Positions 6,038 through 13,352 of a DNA stretch of 22,892 nt are shown here, piece after piece. This DNA is from Gordonia westfalica (GTDB taxonomy: Bacteria; Actinomycetota; Actinomycetes; Mycobacteriales; Mycobacteriaceae): positions 1 through 22,892 of the forward strand of contig NZ_FNLM01000018.1 in assembly GCF_900105725.1 (NCBI RefSeq), in the 5' to 3' direction. The notes beneath the pieces are model-generated. The model made no database searches, was not told where the DNA came from, and saw nothing but the letters and a program-made list of their open reading frames with translations. The first letter of the stretch is position 1; the number at the start of each line of letters is the position of its first letter. The position numbers were made by a program, and so were the translations under genes.

Positions 6038-6213
6038 TCGAGCACCCGCGGTCGGTTGTCCGAGCACTCGTTGCCGACTTCGTAGATCACTCCCGTGCTG
6101 ACCGCTGCCGGTGCGGGAGCGCGCAGGCCCCCTCCCTCTCGCAGGAGCCCGCGCAGGCCGGGGCGGGGGGAGCCGCCCCGGTCACCAAACCAGTAGAGGG
6201 AGTGAACCGATGA
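6034..6213 (+). CDS. Possible 59-aa early protein
   Basis: GTG 6034 overlaps the Cro-like stop (GTGA) and TGA 6211-6213 overlaps the next ATG (ATGA), matching the coupling rule of this operon. The product begins VIEHPRSVVRALVADFVDHS with a CRC motif, then turns into Ala/Pro/Gly-rich sequence. That second half contains a strong hairpin, so the segment may be partly a leader rather than a conserved protein. Confidence 0.45.
   Translation: MIEHPRSVVRALVADFVDHSRADRCRCGSAQAPSLSQEPAQAGAGGAAPVTKPVEGVNR
6158..6181 (+). other. Very stable GC hairpin upstream of the ParB-associated gene
   Basis: CCGGGGCGG (6158-6166) pairs perfectly with CCGCCCCGG (6173-6181) around a six-base loop, 28 bp before ATG 6210. 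No T tract follows. A nearby direct repeat GCGCAGGCC (6121 and 6151) adds further pairing options. It could attenuate early transcription or modulate coupling. Confidence 0.6.
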
Positions 6214-6995
6214 GCTACCCGAGCTATCTGCCCGGCGAGCCGGTCGCCGCTGCCGATCAGTTGTCAGCACTGAGAGATGACCTCGAGCAGCAAGAGTCTG
6301 TCATCGAGCGAGGTCTCGAGTCGTTCATCGAGATAGGCCGCGCCCTGGCGAAGATCCGTGACGATCGCCTTTATCGGCACGAGTATGCGTCGTTCGAGGT
6401 GTACTGCCAGAGCCGGTGGAACCTTAGCCGTAAGCGGGCCTATGACCTCATGAGTGCGGCGACCGTTGTTGACGGCATGGAAGCCGCCCTGGAGATGGCG
6501 ACGTCACCAATTGGTGACACACCGGCACTTCCGGCCAATGAGGGGCAGGCGCGGGAGCTGACAGGCCTTGACCCCGCTGAAGCCGTGGATGTTATGGCGA
6601 AGGTCAACGAGGCCACCGGGGGTAGGCCGACCGCGGCGGCGATCCGTAGCGAGATCGGCAGCCGCCGGATCGATCCGGAACCCGACATCGATGCCGAGGT
6701 TGAGGCCGAGCCGGTCGAGATCGCCCCCGGCTTCACCGATGCCGCCCTCGCTGAACTCAACGCTCCCACGCCGACCCCCGCACCGGCACAACCGGCCACG
6801 CCGAAGCGTCGGCCCATCACAGATGCTTTCGACTCCGCGACTTTCAACCTGAAGCGCGCTGTCGAATCGGTCAACCGGCTCGCCGCCGACGACCGCCTGA
6901 AAAGGAACAAGGACCAGATCAAGGCGTCCAACCTCAGCGATCTGATCCGCGTCCGCGACGCACTCAACAGCGTCATCACACAACTAGAAGGATAG
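6210..6995 (+). CDS. ParB-module-type DNA-binding protein (hypothetical)
   Basis: ATG 6210 follows GAGGGAG with suitable spacing; upstream extensions overlap the leader hairpin. The 261-aa protein has residues 35-85 with EIGRALAKIRDDRLYRHEYA and FEVYCQSRWNLSRKRAYDLM, a pattern I know from actinobacterial plasmid and phage proteins related to ParB/RepB partners. A Pro/Ala/Glu linker (about 150-205) joins a basic C-terminal helix region (TFNLKRAVESVNRLAADDRL). The following gene is ParB-like, three bases downstream. Likely a DNA-binding partner; precise role unknown. Confidence 0.65.
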   Translation: MSYPSYLPGEPVAAADQLSALRDDLEQQESVIERGLESFIEIGRALAKIRDDRLYRHEYASFEVYCQSRWNLSRKRAYDLMSAATVVDGMEAALEMATSPIGDTPALPANEGQARELTGLDPAEAVDVMAKVNEATGGRPTAAAIRSEIGSRRIDPEPDIDAEVEAEPVEIAPGFTDAALAELNAPTPTPAPAQPATPKRRPITDAFDSATFNLKRAVESVNRLAADDRLKRNKDQIKASNLSDLIRVRDALNSVITQLEG

Positions 6996-6998
6996 CCC

Positions 6999-7910
6999 AT
7001 GTCGAACTGGCAGAAAACTTCCGAAGGCGACTTCCACCGTAAGAGCCAGCATCTCGCGTCCGTCGGTGTGACACCGCAGAAGCCGTCGGCGTCGACCATC
7101 TTCGTCGACCCGGCGATGGCGCGTCGTGTACTCGCGAAGAACACACACAACCGACCGATCAAAGAGTCACAGGTAGTGCGTCTCATGGCCGAGATGACTT
7201 CCGGACGCTGGAAGTACAACGGAGAAGCCATCAAGTGGTCGATCGATGATGTCCTCCTCGATGGGCAGCACCGGCTGACTGCACTCGCCCGGATGGACGA
7301 CAACTTTCCGGCCATTCCTTTCCTGGTTGTACGCGGGCTCCCCGCAGACACACAAAGCACGATGGATCAAGGGACAACCCGGACGGCCGGCGACCAACTG
7401 GTCCTCGAAGGGCTTCTTGGTTCGACTGATTCGAGGATCGTCGCAGGCGGCATCCGGGTCTACCTGGAGTGGCAGCGTATGGCGTTCTTCGGCGATCAGA
7501 AGGTCGCAAGCAAGATCAGCAACCCGGAGGTAGTCGCCTGGGCCGCCGAGCACCCGGTCGAGATGGCCATCCTTCAGGACCTTGCCAGTCAGCGTCTCCG
7601 GCGCGTCAAGTGCCGACCCAGCGTGACCCTTGCAGTGCTGCTGCAGTTCCGACTGATCGACGGCGAAGCGGCTCGCGAGTTCAGCGAAGGACTCTACTCA
7701 GGCGCCGGGCTCCAGTCCGGCAATCCCATTCTCGCCCTGCGTGACCGACTCGATCGTATCCGCGAAGGCAAAGTCAACGTCAGCGACCGTGATCTCATTG
7801 GTTACTTCGTGATGGCCTGGAACCACTGGCGCCGTGGTGGGAACACGTCCAAGCTGCAGATGCCCAGAGGCGGGGCCTGGACGCGCGAGTCCTTCCCCGA
7901 GGCGGTCTGA
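6999..7910 (+). CDS. ParB-like domain protein
   Basis: 303 aa. Residues 52-100 contain RPIKESQVVRLMAEMTSGRW and LLDGQHRLTALARM, the hallmark DGQHR motif of the ParB N-terminal/sulfiredoxin-like fold. The rest is helical without a second known domain. Actinophages often carry such proteins in early operons; family members include CTP-binding partition proteins, nucleases and kinase-like enzymes, so the activity cannot be deduced. It forms a pair with the preceding DNA-binding protein. Confidence 0.75.
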   Translation: MSNWQKTSEGDFHRKSQHLASVGVTPQKPSASTIFVDPAMARRVLAKNTHNRPIKESQVVRLMAEMTSGRWKYNGEAIKWSIDDVLLDGQHRLTALARMDDNFPAIPFLVVRGLPADTQSTMDQGTTRTAGDQLVLEGLLGSTDSRIVAGGIRVYLEWQRMAFFGDQKVASKISNPEVVAWAAEHPVEMAILQDLASQRLRRVKCRPSVTLAVLLQFRLIDGEAAREFSEGLYSGAGLQSGNPILALRDRLDRIREGKVNVSDRDLIGYFVMAWNHWRRGGNTSKLQMPRGGAWTRESFPEAV

Positions 7911-7913
7911 CTC

Positions 7914-8459
7914 ATGTCCTTCTCGCACTACGCAGATCCAGTCCCTGTAGTAGCAGATGAAAACAGGAAGGTCCACGTATCGCTCGGTGAGGTGAGCGGC
8001 CTCGACCTGGCGTACCTGTCGGTTGAGTCCCCGTCCGGCCGGGGTGAAGTGGTTCTCACGCTCGCCGAGCTACGCGACGTGTACAGAGCAATGCAGGAGG
8101 CCGATCCGGACTGGCGTGAGCCCAGCGGCGGCTACTACCTCTACCGAGTTGCGATCACGAGCTATCCCGAAGGGGCACTGACCTTCTACACCGACGACAC
8201 CGGTGAGGAGTTCGGGTACCCCAACCCTGACTGGGAACCCGAGGGGTGGGACCCCGATCCGGGGTATATCGCGCAGTTCGGGAGTCGACGCTTCCACTGG
8301 CCGTCCACTAAGCGCGAGTACAAGTCGTTGTCCTCCGCGAAGTCTAGGGCCAAGCTCATCGAATCGTATGGTGCGACAGCGGTTGTGGAGCGGTCGTCGC
8401 GGATTGTGTGGCCTGGGCCGGACGATTCCCACCTGGACCGTATCGGCGGTGCGGCATGA
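7914..8459 (+). CDS. Hypothetical phage protein (181 aa)
   Basis: Acidic, aromatic-rich protein. The middle (residues 55-120) has many Tyr, Trp, Pro and Asp (YPNPDWEPEGWDPDPGY). There is no signal peptide or membrane segment. The C-terminus ends in IGGAA, encoded by a 19-bp junction sequence that recurs at the end of the next gene. ATG 7914 starts three bases after the previous stop. I do not recognise the family. Confidence 0.75.
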   Translation: MSFSHYADPVPVVADENRKVHVSLGEVSGLDLAYLSVESPSGRGEVVLTLAELRDVYRAMQEADPDWREPSGGYYLYRVAITSYPEGALTFYTDDTGEEFGYPNPDWEPEGWDPDPGYIAQFGSRRFHWPSTKREYKSLSSAKSRAKLIESYGATAVVERSSRIVWPGPDDSHLDRIGGAA

Positions 8460-8683
8460 GCACCGATCCTGCTGTGGAGGCTGCGCGTAAGGCGTGGGAG
8501 CAGTCGTCTCCGCTACGCCCGTTCGACCCGGAGGAGTCGCCGGAGTACTGGATGGTGTTGGCCGCACGCGAAGCACTCAAGTCGAGTCGGCTGCGCACTG
8601 CCCTCAATGATCTGGTGGCCCACGGTGATCTGACTCCGTCGGGGCGGATCGTCCTGCAACGCATCATCGGCGGTGCGGCATGA
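8456..8683 (+). CDS. Small hypothetical protein (75 aa)
   Basis: ATG 8456 overlaps the previous stop (ATGA). The product starts MSTDPAVEAARKAWEQSSP, like the gene at 15984 (MTDPAVDAAQRA), suggesting a shared family of small early proteins. It is mostly helical and ends in IGGAA like its neighbour. No metal motif. Function unknown. Confidence 0.7.
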   Translation: MSTDPAVEAARKAWEQSSPLRPFDPEESPEYWMVLAAREALKSSRLRTALNDLVAHGDLTPSGRIVLQRIIGGAA

Positions 8684-8910
8684 GTGATCTTCCGCTGCAT
8701 GAGGTTCCGCCCATCCCCATCGACGGCTTGACGGGTACCCATCACGTCACGACCATTCCCGCCACAGGGGAACCCGTCTTCGTGATCTTTCCGCCGGGTG
8801 AGGACGACGCCATCGAACTCACCCGCCCGCAACTGTGGCAGCACATCGATGCGCTGCTCACCCTGCTCAAGCGAACCCCCATCCCCACCAGAACCTTGGA
8901 GGCGTCATGA
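8680..8910 (+). CDS. Small hypothetical protein (76 aa)
   Basis: Coupled by ATGA on both sides. It has a Pro-rich start, a predicted beta section (HHVTTIPATGEPVFVIFPPG) and a C-terminal helix (QLWQHIDALLTLLKRT). No known domain. Its place just before an excisionase-like gene is its only functional hint. Confidence 0.7.
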   Translation: MSDLPLHEVPPIPIDGLTGTHHVTTIPATGEPVFVIFPPGEDDAIELTRPQLWQHIDALLTLLKRTPIPTRTLEAS

Positions 8911-9128
8911 ACGACAGAAACCTTCAGCCCCTTCAGTACACCCTGAAGGAGGCCGCCCAAATCCTGGGAGTCTCCGAGAAGACCCTTCGCCGCGAGTATG
9001 TCGAGGGGCGAATCCTGTTCCGAACCTTGCGTGAGGGGGGCGGCAAGTACTTTATCGACCACGAAGAGTGTGTGCGGTGGCGGAACTCGCTGCCGCAGCC
9101 GGCTCCGGGTGAGAGGGCGGCGTCGTGA
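8907..9128 (+). CDS. Excisionase-type HTH protein
   Basis: 73 aa. Residues 11-60 (YTLKEAAQILGVSEKTLRRE, then YVEGRILFRTLREGGGKYFI) match the MerR/Xis-like helix-turn-helix group (HTH_17): a TLKEAA helix, GVSEKTLRR recognition helix and a small wing. Such proteins act as recombination directionality factors or as regulators. An integrase is present elsewhere in the window, so it is a candidate Xis, but many phages carry several HTH_17 proteins. ATGA and GTGA overlaps join it to its neighbours. Confidence 0.75.
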   Translation: MNDRNLQPLQYTLKEAAQILGVSEKTLRREYVEGRILFRTLREGGGKYFIDHEECVRWRNSLPQPAPGERAAS

Positions 9129-9292
9129 AGGCCGCGATCTGGGTTCCCGCGTATGCGTGTCTTGTGTTGGGGGTGTGGGCGATCCTCCCACCTCTCGGAC
9201 CGGAAGAACTGGTGGCGTTCGTGATCGTCGCGGTCCTGTTGCTGATGACGGTGGTCGGGTTCTGCATGCCCACCCAGGAGGTCGACCAGTGA
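9125..9292 (+). CDS. Small membrane protein with two TM segments (55 aa)
   Basis: GTG 9125 overlaps the previous stop and TGA 9290-9292 overlaps the next GTG. Two hydrophobic spans (about 5-21 and 29-47) are joined by a short PPLGPEEL loop, and the tail is polar (PTQEVDQ). There is no holin or lysis context around it. It could affect the membrane early in infection. Unrecognised family. Confidence 0.7.
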   Translation: MKAAIWVPAYACLVLGVWAILPPLGPEELVAFVIVAVLLLMTVVGFCMPTQEVDQ

Positions 9293-9537
9293 GCGGGGCC
9301 GAAACCATCTTCGGGTCCGAGCTGTATGGCGCGATCGTGCAGCAGCAGATCGCCGACGCACAACACACCCAGAACCAGCTCGACAAGTACTACCAGCGCA
9401 AGGAGGCGCAACTCCTCTGGCTGCGTGCAGAGATAGCGCACTACGCAGCCAAGCAGGACTCGAAGTCGGTCGAGTACGCGCTGCTTTCAATCCTCCAGCG
9501 CTCCTACGACATCGAAGACGAGGGGGTCGACCAGTGA
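9289..9537 (+). CDS. Small coiled-coil-like hypothetical protein (82 aa)
   Basis: GTG 9289 has GGAGG eight bases upstream. The product is helical and Gln-rich (YGAIVQQQIADAQHTQNQLD, KYYQRKEAQLLWLRAEIA), compatible with a coiled coil. It ends in the same VDQ-stop/GTG junction as the gene before it. Function unknown. Confidence 0.7.
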   Translation: MSGAETIFGSELYGAIVQQQIADAQHTQNQLDKYYQRKEAQLLWLRAEIAHYAAKQDSKSVEYALLSILQRSYDIEDEGVDQ

Positions 9538-9716
9538 GCAGCGGTGCAGTGGAAGCCCGCTATGCCGGCTGGTGCCCCAAATGCCGCACCGACTACCCCG
9601 TAGGCACATTGATCGGCTACGTCCGCGAATACCTGGTGTTCCCGGATGGGCGGGCGGGGAAGAACGTGACGGTGTGTGAGCCGTGCGCGGTGGAGGTGAC
9701 CCGTGAGCGTCGTTGA
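9534..9716 (+). CDS. Small zinc-ribbon protein (60 aa)
   Basis: Cys14, Cys17, Cys48 and Cys51 (WCPKC ... CEPC) form a four-Cys zinc ribbon around a beta-rich centre (LIGYVREYLVF). GTG 9534 is GTGA-coupled to the previous gene. One of many Cys-rich miniproteins in this operon; such proteins may bind nucleic acid or host proteins, but no specific role can be assigned. Confidence 0.75.
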   Translation: MSSGAVEARYAGWCPKCRTDYPVGTLIGYVREYLVFPDGRAGKNVTVCEPCAVEVTRERR

Positions 9717-9948
9717 CATGCAGGCGTTTCGGACGGCACGCGACATCGTGGAGGTGGAAGCCGACCTCGCTTCCGAGGCATTCACGCACGGCTTCATGTC
9801 CTCGATGCAGGTTTCGGCTGCCGGGTGTAGCGCGGTCCTCACCGACTTCTACGGGCGTCGGGTGTTGAAGGTGGAGCCGCAATCGTCGCCATGGATCACC
9901 CGCGATCACGTGCTGGTGTTCCTCGCAGCGCAGGAGGCCCAGCCATGA
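9703..9948 (+). CDS. Small hypothetical protein (81 aa)
   Basis: GTG 9703 gives a 14-bp overlap with the upstream gene. Residues 8-35 are helical (FRTARDIVEVEADLASEAFT) and the second half is beta-like (GCSAVLTDFYGRRVLKVEP). Ends ATGA-coupled to the methyltransferase. Unrecognised family. Confidence 0.65.
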   Translation: MSVVDMQAFRTARDIVEVEADLASEAFTHGFMSSMQVSAAGCSAVLTDFYGRRVLKVEPQSSPWITRDHVLVFLAAQEAQP

Positions 9949-10661
9949 GCATCTACTACCAGGACGACCTGGTCACCCTCTACCACGGCGACTGCCGAGA
10001 GGTCATGGCAGACATGGCAGATCGGTCGGTCGATGTGGTGATCACGGATCCGCCGTACACCGAACGCACACACGGAATGGCAAAGACGAACAGGGGTGCT
10101 GGTCATGGCATAAAGGCCGTCACGTTCGCGGCGATCTCTGACGCTGACCTGCGGGCCGTACTCGCCGAGTGTGGGCGGGTCTCGGCGAGTTGGGTGGTCA
10201 CGTCGCTTGATTACGCGCACGCTTTCGCCTTCGACCAGGGTCCGCCGGTCGGGTTGCGCTCGCTGCGCATCGGTGTCTGGGTGAAGCCCAACCCGATGCC
10301 GCAGATCAGTGCCGACCGTCCCGGGCAAGGCTGGGAAGCGATTTCATTTCTACACCGCGCCGACACCAAACCGGCCTGGAACGGGGGTGGCAAGGCTGGC
10401 GTGTGGACGTACCCCGTCGTGCAGAACACCGGTCACCCGACGGCGAAACCGCTGCCAATGGTGGAGGACTGGGTGCGCCTGTTCACGAACGCCTCGGAAA
10501 CGGTGTTCGACCCGTTCGCCGGTTCGGGCACCACGTTGATTGCTGCGGCGAACGAAAACCGTAAGGCGGTCGGTGTCGAGCTTGAGGAGCGTTACTGCGA
10601 GCTGATTGCGAAACGCCTCAGTAATCAGACGATGGCTCTCGACTTCGGGGATGCGTCATGA
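9945..10661 (+). CDS. DNA methyltransferase, DPPY type (N4-C or N6-A)
   Basis: 238 aa. DPPY (residues 35-38) precedes FDPFAGSGTT (188-197), with HPTAKPL at 164-170; this is the beta-class order (catalytic motif IV, target region, AdoMet motif I) and the size of a small phage enzyme. It would transfer a methyl group from S-adenosylmethionine to adenine N6 or cytosine N4. No partner restriction gene is next to it, so an orphan role is likely: protection from host restriction or gene control. The specificity cannot be read from sequence. ATG 9945 is ATGA-coupled. Confidence 0.88.
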   Translation: MSIYYQDDLVTLYHGDCREVMADMADRSVDVVITDPPYTERTHGMAKTNRGAGHGIKAVTFAAISDADLRAVLAECGRVSASWVVTSLDYAHAFAFDQGPPVGLRSLRIGVWVKPNPMPQISADRPGQGWEAISFLHRADTKPAWNGGGKAGVWTYPVVQNTGHPTAKPLPMVEDWVRLFTNASETVFDPFAGSGTTLIAAANENRKAVGVELEERYCELIAKRLSNQTMALDFGDAS

Positions 10662-10867
10662 GTGCCGCGGAGCACCGCCAGATCGACGGTGTCGACATGT
10701 GGGTGCAACACCTCCCAGACCTCCACCTGTTTTGGGCGTGGGTGAACGGACGCACCGAGTTCGTCACCTGGCCCGACGCCGACCACCCCCAGGCCCCCGT
10801 TGATCGTGCAGGCCTGGTGGCTGAGCGGCTGTTCGAGTTGGTGGCGAGAGCGAAGGCGGCGGCGTGA
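10658..10867 (+). CDS. Small hypothetical protein (69 aa)
   Basis: ATGA-coupled behind the methyltransferase. The sequence suggests a beta-sheet start with many His and Trp (VDMWVQHLPDLHLFWAWVNG) and a C-terminal helix (AGLVAERLFELVARAKAAA). No known motif. Confidence 0.7.
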   Translation: MSAAEHRQIDGVDMWVQHLPDLHLFWAWVNGRTEFVTWPDADHPQAPVDRAGLVAERLFELVARAKAAA

Positions 10868-11037
10868 GGTTCATGTCGAACCGCACCCATGCTGCCGGCG
10901 GGTTCCGGTGGCGCGGCCCCCAATACCCCTACGACCTACCCGGACCTGGAGATGTTCTCCCGGACGACCCGGTCGAGCCGGAAGAACTGTTCCCCAATCC
11001 TGCCTACGGGCAACAAGACCCATGGAGACAACAATGA
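10864..11037 (+). CDS. Small Pro-rich hypothetical protein (57 aa)
   Basis: GTG 10864 overlaps the previous stop (GTGA) and TGA 11035-11037 overlaps the next ATG. The product is Pro, Asp and Glu rich (GPQYPYDLPGPGDVLPDD) and probably unstructured. Coupling at both ends and good coding flow support it. Confidence 0.55.
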   Translation: MRFMSNRTHAAGGFRWRGPQYPYDLPGPGDVLPDDPVEPEELFPNPAYGQQDPWRQQ

Positions 11038-11471
11038 CCGAAGACATTAGCCAGGACGAACTGTTCCGGCTCACAGGGCGTGATGTCGTCCTGTGCCCGG
11101 AGTGCGGCCACGGCATCGACCCGCACGGCACCGATCCGGGGGGTGCGTGCGGGGTCGGCAAGTGCGAATGCATGATGTCGCCCAACGGCATCGCCTACGC
11201 CCTGATCAATCCGGAAGTCACCCCGGCGCAGAAGCACTACGCCGAAGCGGAGAGGATGCTCGCGTTCATCGAGCACGACCGCAACCTCACGACCACCCAG
11301 CACTCGGAGGTCGCAGCGCGCGCCCAGGTGCACGCCACCCTCGCGCAGGCCGCTTCACTGCGGGAGGTTCTGGAATCCCGCGCCACCACCCGGTACCACG
11401 TCACGGTCCAGGATGAGGGCGAGTTCCGCCGACGCAGCAGCCGTCTCGGATCTTTCGGTGGTGCGCTGTGA
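11034..11471 (+). CDS. Cys-rich hypothetical protein with zinc-ribbon-like head (145 aa)
   Basis: ATG 11034 follows GGAGAC. Cys21, Cys24, Cys39, Cys44 and Cys46 (CPECGHG ... CGVGKCEC) form a metal-binding head, followed by long helices (about 65-115: AEAERMLAFIEHDRNLTTTQ). Actinophages often carry such Zn-head plus coiled-coil proteins. Function unknown. Confidence 0.75.
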   Translation: MTEDISQDELFRLTGRDVVLCPECGHGIDPHGTDPGGACGVGKCECMMSPNGIAYALINPEVTPAQKHYAEAERMLAFIEHDRNLTTTQHSEVAARAQVHATLAQAASLREVLESRATTRYHVTVQDEGEFRRRSSRLGSFGGAL

Positions 11472-11686
11472 ACTCTGTGAGACAGCTTCCCAGCAGCGGT
11501 TCGTGGTCTGACCGCTACCGCACGATGCTCGACATCGCCGTGTGGTGTGGCGGCATGATCGTCCGCCCCAAACCCCACCAACTCCAGCTACGGGTGGATG
11601 GTGTGACTGCCCTTCCGGGGGATTGGATCAAGGCTGACGGCAACGGGTTCGAGGTCATCCCCTCCAGGGCGGGAGCAGACCTCTGA
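11468..11686 (+). CDS. Small hypothetical protein (72 aa)
   Basis: GTG 11468 is GTGA-coupled to the previous gene, and its TGA shares a base with the next ATG (TGATG). The product is beta-rich at the C-terminal half (LQLRVDGVTALPGDWIKADG). No known family. Confidence 0.65.
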   Translation: MNSVRQLPSSGSWSDRYRTMLDIAVWCGGMIVRPKPHQLQLRVDGVTALPGDWIKADGNGFEVIPSRAGADL

Positions 11687-12279
11687 TGCCCGACTACAAA
11701 GGCCCCCTCGACTACGTCGATGTCGCGACCCGAATTGTTGAGTTCCGCAACCAGCACCCCACCGGCTCTCTCCAGCAGGTGCGATACGAAGTTCTTGAGG
11801 TTGGCGGCAAGAGCTTCCTCGCGTTCACCGCCGCCGCCTACCGCACGCCGGATGATGAGCGTCCCGGTATCGGTACCGCGTGGGAACCCATCCCCGGCCC
11901 CACATCTTTCACCCGTGACTCGGAGATGCAGAACGCTGAGACCGCGGCGTGGGGGAGGGCGATCGTCGCAGCGTTGGCGGCGGACACGAAGAAGGGTGTG
12001 GCGTCGTCGGAGGAGGTCCGGAACCGTCAGCAGACGCCGGCGCAGCGGGCGCAACGCGAACTGGCTGAGGCTGTGACGGCTGCGGGGATGGTGACGAAGG
12101 AGTTCGCCGAGTGGGCGATGACCACCCGCAATGTCGATCTGAAGACTGCCGGGATTGCGGTGCTGGTGCCGCTGACTCGTGAGGTGCAGGAGAAGGGGAA
12201 GGCGATCATGTCTGTCCCGGATCATGATGCGGCGCAAACCACCCTGGCCGACGAACTCGGCGCACAGGAGGCGTCGTGA
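11686..12279 (+). CDS. Possible single-strand annealing-type (ERF/Sak-like) protein
   Basis: 197 aa. The N-terminal 110 residues pair a beta-rich part (VRYEVLEVGGKSFLAFTAAA) with a helix SEMQNAETAAWGRAIVAALA; the layout 'beta hairpins, then (N/K)AETxAxGRAL' is reminiscent of phage ERF/Rad52-like annealing proteins. The C-terminal part is a charged helix region. The similarity is by eye and weak. The surrounding genes (methyltransferases, and later RusA) are DNA-metabolism genes, which is consistent. Otherwise hypothetical. Confidence 0.5.
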   Translation: MPDYKGPLDYVDVATRIVEFRNQHPTGSLQQVRYEVLEVGGKSFLAFTAAAYRTPDDERPGIGTAWEPIPGPTSFTRDSEMQNAETAAWGRAIVAALAADTKKGVASSEEVRNRQQTPAQRAQRELAEAVTAAGMVTKEFAEWAMTTRNVDLKTAGIAVLVPLTREVQEKGKAIMSVPDHDAAQTTLADELGAQEAS

Positions 12280-12818
12280 GCGGGCGGGCGATGGGATCGC
12301 ATCAGTGCGCCACCACCGGGGACGACGTGTGGCTGACACCACCGCACGTCCTCGACGCCCTCGGCCCGTTCGACCTCGACCCGTGCGCCGCACCGGCAGA
12401 AGCGAACTGGACGACCGCACGCCACCACTACCGACTACCCGACGACGGACTCACACTGCCGTGGGAAGGGCGCGTGTGGTGCAACCCGCCCTACTCCAAT
12501 GTGTGGCGGTGGCTCGACCGGCTCGCCAACCACGGCACCGGCACCGCACTGATCTTCGCCCGCACCGAGACCGCCGGATTCCAGGCGCAGGTGTGGCGGC
12601 GGGCGACCGCAGTGCTGTTCCTCGAAGGGCGGCTCACCTTCCACCACCGCGATGGATCGAAGGCCGCGGCGAACAGCGGCGCACCGTCCTGCCTCGTCGC
12701 ATACGGGACAGATGACGCGGGCCGACTGCTCGACAGCGGACTCCCTGGCGCGTTCGTCCATGGCTGGTCGATCACGGCAGTTGACGACCAACCATCCCTC
12801 TTCGAGGAGGCGTCATGA
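12276..12818 (+). CDS. Phage Dam-like N6-adenine methyltransferase
   Basis: 180 aa. The pattern WLTPPHVLDALG, FDLDPCA (32-38), WCNPPYSN (NPPY at 70-73), ALIFARTET, and FLEGRLTFH followed by NSGAPSCLVAYG is the phage N6-adenine methyltransferase family (PF05869 type). NPPY is the catalytic motif. It probably methylates adenine to evade host restriction. It is the second methyltransferase in this operon. GTG 12276 is GTGA-coupled. Confidence 0.88.
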   Translation: MSGRAMGSHQCATTGDDVWLTPPHVLDALGPFDLDPCAAPAEANWTTARHHYRLPDDGLTLPWEGRVWCNPPYSNVWRWLDRLANHGTGTALIFARTETAGFQAQVWRRATAVLFLEGRLTFHHRDGSKAAANSGAPSCLVAYGTDDAGRLLDSGLPGAFVHGWSITAVDDQPSLFEEAS

Positions 12819-12973
12819 GCCGCCCTATTTGCGGGGTGTGTGGTTTCGATCTCGGCTACGGCCACATGGTCCGTATGCGCTGGGGAGACCGCACCGGCGA
12901 CATCATCCCATGCCCGAATTGCCTGGCCCATCACGACGCTCAAGACATCCTCAGGAGATACACCCATGAGTAA
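12815..12973 (+). CDS. Small zinc-ribbon protein (52 aa)
   Basis: Cys6/Cys9 (CGVC) and Cys33/Cys36 (CPNC) form a four-Cys ribbon around a short beta hairpin. ATG 12815 is ATGA-coupled behind the Dam-like gene. TAA 12971-12973 overlaps the WhiB start by eight bases. Function unknown. Confidence 0.75.
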   Translation: MSRPICGVCGFDLGYGHMVRMRWGDRTGDIIPCPNCLAHHDAQDILRRYTHE

Positions 12974-13352
12974 CGGCTTCCACATCGAACCCTCCACCAC
13001 CCGAATGGATCAGGGCAGAAGATCCAACACCCTGGACGAGAAGAAGCAGGCGTTGGGGTCGTCGAACACGTTCCCCGGTGCGAATGTGTTGAACCGCAAC
13101 CGGAATGTTTCTGATCTGCCGAAACCGCCGGCCTGGCATGAGGGCGCTCCCTGCGCCTCCTCAGACCCGGACGCGTTCTTTCCCTCCCATTACGGGGTGA
13201 CGCAAACCGCTGACGCGAAACGGATCTGCGCCGGCTGTGACCGCCGGGAGGTGTGTTTGCAGTGGGCGTTGGACAACCGTGAACCGCACGGTGTGGTTGG
13301 GGGTACGACTCCGCGTGAACGTCAGGCCATGTGGAAGCAGGGGGCGGCATGA
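12966..13352 (+). CDS. WhiB-family iron-sulfur transcription factor
   Basis: 128 aa. Cys63, Cys88, Cys91 and Cys97 (CAGCDRREVC) would hold a 4Fe-4S cluster, and GVVGGTTPRER (109-119) is the WhiB G(V/I)WGG turn with the basic segment that follows; Val replaces the usual Trp. The first 60 residues are a longer, basic, probably flexible head. WhiB proteins act with the sigma factor at host promoters, and a phage WhiB (TM4) blocks septation and superinfection. A similar host-takeover role is plausible here. Its start follows an AGGAG site. Confidence 0.88.
   Translation: MSNGFHIEPSTTRMDQGRRSNTLDEKKQALGSSNTFPGANVLNRNRNVSDLPKPPAWHEGAPCASSDPDAFFPSHYGVTQTADAKRICAGCDRREVCLQWALDNREPHGVVGGTTPRERQAMWKQGAA

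Noticed and set aside
6440..7360. 306-aa minus-strand frame opposite the ParB region
   Set aside because: Ser/Arg/Ala-rich shadow of two good plus-strand genes, typical of high-GC DNA.
11515..12420. 301-aa minus-strand frame
   Set aside because: Arg-rich mirror of the annealing-like and Dam-like genes; no start context and no motif.
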